From Manis javanica (taxonomy: Eukaryota > Chordata > Mammalia > Pholidota > Manidae): 64,000 nt of DNA. Numbering within the stretch: the stretch's first letter is position 1; each line of letters begins with the position of its first letter. Positions 58,111-64,000 of this stretch are shown here, in pieces. The DNA lies in contig NC_133166.1 of assembly GCF_040802235.1 (NCBI RefSeq), positions 2,356,001 through 2,420,000 of the forward strand, given 5' to 3'. The translations under genes were made by a program, and so were the position numbers. Below the pieces are notes generated by a model. That model was not told the DNA's origin. It made no database searches and was given only the letters and a program-made list of their open reading frames with translations.

Positions 58111-59599
58111 ATATAAATGGTGAATTAGTGTTGAATTCAGTGACTGTCATGTGCTAAACGATTAATGCATTTAGTAATTGCGTGTAAGTGGAGATGACTT
58201 AATTCATTAGGTGGGTGTGTACACATAACTCCCAGAAGAAAAGGTCCAGTGCTTTTCACATAAAGGTGATACACTGTGGGCAGCCTTAACCTCTAGGGGA
58301 GGTATGATTTTAATTCTATAGCACTTCTATTAAATGATTAAACAAGTAGAAAAGAGATTGTAAAATTCGAAGAGGCTGATTAAGACAAAAGAAAAGAAAA
58401 CCTTCATACTGTTCTCTTTTAATCTCATGTAGCTAAAGTTTAACCAATCTGACTCTTGAATAAATGGTATTATCATGAGAAAACATTTCATAGTTAACAG
58501 TAAACCCTAATATTTAAAAAAGAAACAAACACAGGCTGAATATATTTTAGGTTTCTGTGCATTGCCTGATTTTGCATGTTCATATGAAAATAATTCTGAA
58601 GTAAGAGTCTGGAACCCTGGTTGTAGTCCTGTTTTTTCCACTAGTTATTGTTCAAACCTGATGAATTGCTATTGTAGGTAGGTACTTTCTGTGAAATGAA
58701 CAAGACAGAGAATGCAAACTCTGTGGAACCTTCCAATTCTAGCAGTTTCTGCATTCAAACTTATGAAATATCTAGAAGCCAAACCTATAGTCTTATCTCC
58801 TTTTGAAATTTAAAAATGCCGTGGACCTGGTGGTACCCATGCTCAAAAGAGTACTGGGCAATGTAATGCTCCACAGTGAATAGATCGTGTTTCTCTCTCT
58901 TTCTGTCTCAAATACTGACCTGTGACCTGACCTGTTTTCTACCTGTTCATGAGGGGCTGAATGTCTCCGCTCTTCTCGATGGATCACACTGACCAGATAT
59001 TCTGGGAAGAATCCAGAGATGGTGAATCACTCTGTAAGTGGTCTCTGAGCTGCTTGCTTATCATGTCTTTGCTCCTACGTGCAGGAGGTATTACAGGTTC
59101 AGAGTTACAAATTATCCCCAAAAGAAATGTGACGAAATGATTTCTGCACCCACAGGAGACTCAAAGACTTGATGAGCTGTCAGCCCCCAGGGAATTTCCT
59201 TTTCTTTCCATCAACCTTAGGATAAAAGAAGGAAACAAGGGAATTCTTGTGAGCCACTCCAGTCAGGATGATTGAGTCAGTAGTAAGGGCTGCCTGCCCT
59301 GTTTTTATCAGCCTAAAGCTACCTATACACTGTGATTTTTATGGTAATTCAGAAAGTACTGTTTGCTGATGCCTTATATTCCTTTCGATGAAGATGATAC
59401 TTTTTGTGTTGTGTGCAGTGGCCATATTTAAACTACATTTTTCATTAAATTAAACTGTATTTGAGAGAATCTGGCATGTGGGTCACATGTTTCTAATATG
59501 TAGCAAAATACATTAGTGAGATTTGATCTTTTCTGAGAGCGTAGTGTGGTGAACTGAAAAAGGAAACTAACATATTTTTAGAACACTAGTAGACTAGAG
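58111..59599. other. intergenic, no recognised feature
   Basis: No gene, RNA or clear repeat recognised. Confidence 0.45.
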
Positions 59600-59760
59600 A
59601 CTCTGCAAGGCTCTTTCACATATATGACCAATTGAATCTTCTAACAATAATATTATTGACTTCTGTTTCAGACGAAGTGAATGACTCATTGATTCACAGA
59701 TAAAGGGAGAGTGAGAGTTTCACTTTTTCGGGACCATACAACTTAGAACCGGTGGACTGA
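59600..59760 (+). repeat. MIR-like fragment
   Basis: 'gcaaggctctttcacatata' and 'tgattcacagataaagggag' suggest a diverged MIR. Confidence 0.4.
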
Positions 59761-60173
59761 GCATGAAGATGCTCATCCGTCTGAGTACGATACTCACACT
59801 TTTCCCCTTGTTATCAAGCATGATAAGGCTGACATCCATAGGACAGCAACATACCGAAAATTTTTGTTTTTGATCCCATAACATGTATTTGTAAGGAAAG
59901 AAGGTGAAAGAAAGGTAAGATTCAAATATTAAAAATGGGACTAATCAAAAAAATGCAGGCTTATTTCTTTTTAATTTCAAGAGATGGCACCCAAATTGGT
60001 TTCAGCTTCCCATTTCATAAAGGAAAAAGGAGGACAGTTGTGAGATTCTAACTGCCCGTACAGTATTTTTTAAAAGCTACTTAATTTGGAAATACTATTT
60101 GGCTGGAGGTAAATCTTCATCCTAAAAGAAAGGAGATTCAAGAATAAAATGAAAGTAACTTGAAAAAAAAAAA

Positions 60174-60348
60174 CGAATATACTCAAATCAGTTTTTCTCT
60201 CAGTACCGTCGGTATAAAGAACAGATATAGGGAGCAGCCTCTGGTAGAACAGAGGAACTCGAAATAGCCACTCCACCTCCAAGGCTCCTTCGGGCAGAGT
60301 TGTACCCAGTGCGTCTGTAGCTTGCTCCATGGAGAGGCATTCCTTGGC
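60174..60348 (-). repeat. inverted repeat, left arm
   Basis: The reverse complement of this arm aligns to 61385-61570 at roughly 80% by eye. Shared stretches: 'gccaaggaatg', 'aaggagccttggaggtgg', 'gttcctctgttctaccagag', 'gctgctccctat'. The arms are two copies of an unrecognised sequence in opposite orientation. On the minus strand this arm reads open with RRSLGGGVAISSSSVLPE. Confidence 0.75.
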
Positions 60349-60609
60349 TTTCCATTCCTTGATTCCCCTTAACTTTTTCCATTTCTTGACTTTCAGCCTT
60401 TGTGTGTCCTTAAGCCCAAGTGAAATCTTCTAGACAATATAGGGTTGGATCTTGACTTTTTAAAAATCCAGCTTCTCTGATTGTATTCTTAAACTTCACT
60501 TCATGGCAAAAAAAAAAAAAATGAACTTCTAAGAACACTGACATATTCTCTTATTTGTAATACTGGTCTTCAAGTCAAACTTTGGTTTGAAATAAATATT
60601 ATTCTTTCA

Positions 60610-61050
60610 CTTCTCCAGCCACACAATAATTCCCTTTGTGGATGTACCATTGTCTATCAAGTATCTTGTTGGTAGAGATTTGAGTCCTCCTTTCTGATCT
60701 TTTACTATTAGAAGAAAAAAATGCAATAATAAATAGCTTAATGCTTAGGCTTTTTTCCTACTTTGGCCAGTACATCACCTGGGTGGGCTCCTAGAAGAGG
60801 TACTGTGGGGCTGCAGGGAAATATCACGCTCAAGTTTCCAATTTCCCCCTAGCAATATGTGAGTGCCTGTTTCCCCACAGTCTTTTCCCACAAGGTTTGT
60901 GGTCAAATGTTTGTATTTCTCATCTAAATGTATCTATTTTCTCTCTTTCTCTCATCCTTGCTCTCATTGTCTTAATTTGCCAATCTAAAAGTTGGGAAAT
61001 GTTCACTGAAGGTGCTCATAATCTGTATTTTCATTAGAAATAACATCACT
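60610..61050 (-). mobile_element. old L1 (L1M type) fragment, antisense
   Basis: 'ctttgtggatgtaccattgt', 'gggctcctagaagaggtact', 'agcaatatgtgagtgcctgt', 'ttccccacagtcttttccca' follow the reverse complement of an old L1 ORF2 3' end. It lies between the arms of the inverted repeat. Confidence 0.6.
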
Positions 61051-61384
61051 CCAGTTGTAAATTTTGGTCTCTCAGCCCCAAATTCATCCATCTTTGTCTT
61101 GCTTTGGTGATACTAGACCTGGACATGGGGAACATTTCCTCTTTTCCAGAGAATGCTGGAAGGATGCGACAGGAGGAAACGACTCTCTTTCTGACATCTG
61201 CGTGCTCTTCCCTTGTGGTTTGATGGTAGGTGGCAGCCAGCAGAATGTGGATACCCAGTGGTGCTCAGCTTTCATAAATGTTGGCCAGAAGTCCCATAAG
61301 CAGTTCCACCAGCACCCCAGGGGGATAGCTGCCTAGTGAGTTGCAGTGGAACCCTACTGAGTGTGTTTTTGCTCAGCAGACCTG

Positions 61385-61570
61385 GCCAAGGAATGTCTCT
61401 CCATAGAGAGAGCGACAGCCACATGGGGTATAACTATGTCCAAAGGAGCCTTGGAGGTGGGGTGCCTATTTCAAGTTCCTCTGTTCTACCAGAGGTAGTG
61501 GCTGCTCCCTATTATCTGTTATTCCTTATACTTATGGTGCTGAAAGAAAAATTAATTAGAGTATCTTCTT
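61385..61570 (+). repeat. inverted repeat, right arm
   Basis: Partner of 60174-60348. On + it reads open in the matching frame as QRSLGGGVPISSSSVLPE, so the frame is shared by both arms. The repeat or gene family was not recognised. Confidence 0.75.
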
Positions 61571-61744
61571 AAAGTGGCATAGTTAATGTAAATAATCATC
61601 AGTTACTGATCAATCTGTTTCAGACTCTCTGTCTTTTATATGGAAGATATATTTGAGAAAATGGAAAACTTGGTAAGTCTCAATGCAGGTTACCTAGGCT
61701 GATGACTATTTCTCACTCTGGATGGTAAGGAAGAGTGTCATAGT

Positions 61745-61975
61745 AAGGGAAGCTCTTATTTATTAATAATCTATATGCATGCATTTGATGCAGCAACTCA
61801 GATTCATTAATTTATCCACAGAGTCACCCTATGCAGTAAGCTTTCATATTCACATTCAGAAATGAAAAAAAGTAAGTCATAAAAAGATACAGTGTGACAC
61901 CCAAAGTCATACAACCAGAAAGACACAGAGCCAAGACTGAAAGCCACGACAGCCCTTATTCTTGATGCCTCCCTG
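61745..61975 (+). repeat. MIR SINE
   Basis: 'cacagagtcaccctatgcag', 'cacccaaagtcatacaacca', 'gagccaagactgaaagcc'. Confidence 0.55.
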
Positions 61976-63429
61976 TGCCTCCTCCAACCAGCCCCTCACG
62001 ATGATCCAGGTAGTGTAACCGCACACAAAGCCCCTAAGGAAGGCCGGATCACAGGGAGATGTAACCTGTTATTTCGTGGATTCTTTCAAAGCTCCCAGGA
62101 AAACCAGACACCAACTATCAAGGGGGACAGGCAAAAAATGTTTAGTGGAAGTTAGGAAAATGGCACTGAAAATTCATCCTCCACTGAGCCCACGTGTCCC
62201 AAGAGCAAAGGAAGGGAATGTGAAAGCGACATATGATTTTCTTAGTTTCAGAGGGCAAAACTAAGAAGATTAAAATGAGGTGACATGAGGGATGCGGTCC
62301 CTAGAGGCTAAAGGACAAGAAATACATCCTATTTAAGAGAAGTCAGAATGCTTACTCAAGTCTGCTCTAGAGACTCTACAATTGGAAATAACTGCCAGCA
62401 ATTTTACACTGCAGCAATATATCCCACATCTTCAAATTTATTTTATCCTGATAAAACAATTAGGAGGCTTATCTTTAAAGAAAAGTAAAAGAAAGAAGGA
62501 GGCAATTTCTTCAGAATGCAGAGGAACTCTCTCATGACAGGGAAGGTGTAAAGCATTTCGGTTTTCCTGTCTCTATAATGGATGGTGTCTAAAGTCCATT
62601 CCAGCTGTGCCTGCTGCTTAAACTGAGAGAATTAGAGTGGATGCCTCTTCCAAGAAGAAGGTTCTATGGTTTTTATTTGTTTGTCTTTGTGTGTGTGTGT
62701 TTGGTAAATGTAAGCATTGGACAGGAACAAGCAAACGGATTAAATAGAAGACAACAGTGGTAAAGGTAAGGAAAAGATATAAAGGGTTCTTTTCTGCCCA
62801 CGTAACTTACTGAGTGGAAGAAAAATTCACAATCCTGTTACTTTTTCTAGTCACCCATAAATCCAAAGTTCCAAGAGCACTGAGTGGCTAAGAAATATGT
62901 CAAATAAATGCTCTGTCCATTTTTGTTGTTACAAGATTTGTAAGTCATTAGAAGAAATGTAAGCAGCAATAAATAATAGGATTTTAAGACCTCATGAAAC
63001 ACCAGCAGTTCTCAGGAAATCTCACTATTTTCACAAACTCTTAGCAGATCAAGAATCTCTGAAGTAGAGGGTTTACTACAAAATATCAGCAGGGGGAGGG
63101 AGAATATTACAGAGAGGTAGAAAATACATTTGTCAGAGTAGAGAAGAGACGGAGGCATGTAATTCGCAGCACCACATGTAAAACAAATAGTATTATGCTA
63201 GTAACTCAAATTAATGAACCCAAGTTCTAAAAAATTTTTTGGCAACTGTAATGATATTTTCTCTTCAGGAAATATATGGATTTTTTTTAATGTAACTAAA
63301 TGCATTCTAGCCTATTAATGAAGTTTTGAGAATTACGATATCAGTTGCTCTGTGTACTAGTGCTCACATCTTTTAAGAAAGTCATTCTCAATAACCTCAG
63401 ATGTTAAAAAAATACGGTTATATTGGCTG
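61976..63429. other. intergenic, no recognised feature
   Basis: No gene, RNA or clear repeat apart from a short (GT)n near 62690. Confidence 0.45.
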
Positions 63430-63620
63430 GGTATAAATTAGGCTAGCTCTGTGACTGTGGAGAAGAGCCACAAATCTTTTGTACCTCCCATTTCCTGTGA
63501 GCAAAAAGAGGATTATAATACTGACTAACTCACAGGATTCAAATAAAATATTGCAGGAAAAATACTTACCACAGTGCCTGTAGAGCATAGATAATGCGCA
63601 ATATATTTTAGCACACTTCA
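63430..63620 (-). repeat. MIR SINE, antisense
   Basis: 'ggctagctctgtgactgtgg', 'cctcccatttcctgtgagca', 'acttaccacagtgcctgtag'. Confidence 0.6.
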
Positions 63621-64000
63621 GTACTTGTTTTTGCTCATCATTATCTTTCTTTGTGTGTCAGGCACATACACAAAAATGTCTGTGGCATTTTATTTTTTTC
63701 ACCATTTTTGATAGAATAATATTCTCAGGGAAACTTCTTGGTTGAAGATGGGAGAAAAATATCCCTTCCTTATTTTTAATTTCCTCTGGAGATATTCTTT
63801 GAAGTTCAAATAGCAATATTATTCCAAGGAAGAAAACCTGGGCTGTACATATGTTCAGCGTAATAGGGAGAGAAGTGGTGTAATGTTGTGGGGAACCAAA
63901 TAATTTGGCATCAAGTACAGGATTTTTCTAGCCCATGATTCACCATACCACCTATTAGCTGAGAAAGCTTGCACTTCACTAACCTCATCTAACGAAAGAT
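63621..64000. other. intergenic, no recognised feature
   Basis: Nothing recognised to the end of the window. Confidence 0.5.

Noticed and set aside
1-64000. tRNA, rRNA or snRNA genes
   Set aside because: No cloverleaf, A/B box pair or known small RNA sequence was seen on either strand apart from decayed MIRs.

Overview
This 64 kb window is mammalian nuclear DNA from an olfactory receptor (OR) cluster. It is AT-rich, full of old interspersed repeats, and its only protein-coding host genes are intronless OR coding exons. Four intact ORs and one OR pseudogene are visible. They belong to families 9G and 5AR, the set that lies together in human 11q12 (OR5AR1, OR9G1, OR9G4, OR9G9). The L1 3' UTR type, the absence of any Alu, B1, Can-SINE, Bov-tA or ERE SINE, and a particular L1/ERV composite suggest a laurasiatherian, and from memory a pangolin. 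That species guess is an inference.

Layout. 0-4.5 kb: degraded repeats (MER5A, MIR, L2, MaLR LTR, old L1). 4.9-5.8 kb: intact OR9G gene on +. 7.3-8.2 kb: OR9G4 pseudogene on -. 9.1-15.2 kb: old, near-full-length, broken L1 on +. 15.2-24.3 kb: a second copy of the sequence that precedes the first OR gene, split by a 7.9 kb composite retrotransposon on - that runs L1 5'UTR-ORF1-ORF2-3'UTR, then ERV env, polypurine tract, LTR U3-R and poly(A), inside a 14-bp target-site duplication. 25.3-25.7 kb: solo LTR of the same ERV family. 27.6-38.2 and 38.5-49.5 kb: a tandem duplication of about 11 kb, each unit carrying one intact OR9G1-like gene on - followed by the same series of LTRs and MIRs. 54.0-54.9 kb: OR5AR1 on -. 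55-64 kb: MIRs, old L1 pieces and an inverted repeat; no gene seen.

The receptors would act in olfactory sensory neurons as class II odorant GPCRs, normally one per cell. They do not form an operon or pathway. What links them is birth-and-death evolution: tandem duplication, pseudogene decay, and what looks like repeated gene conversion that made the N-terminal 125 codons and the TM5-TM6 segment almost identical in all three OR9G genes while the TM4-ECL2-TM5 segment stayed divergent. The most unusual object is the L1-ERV composite, which resembles primate SVA elements in having captured env plus LTR sequence at its 3' end.
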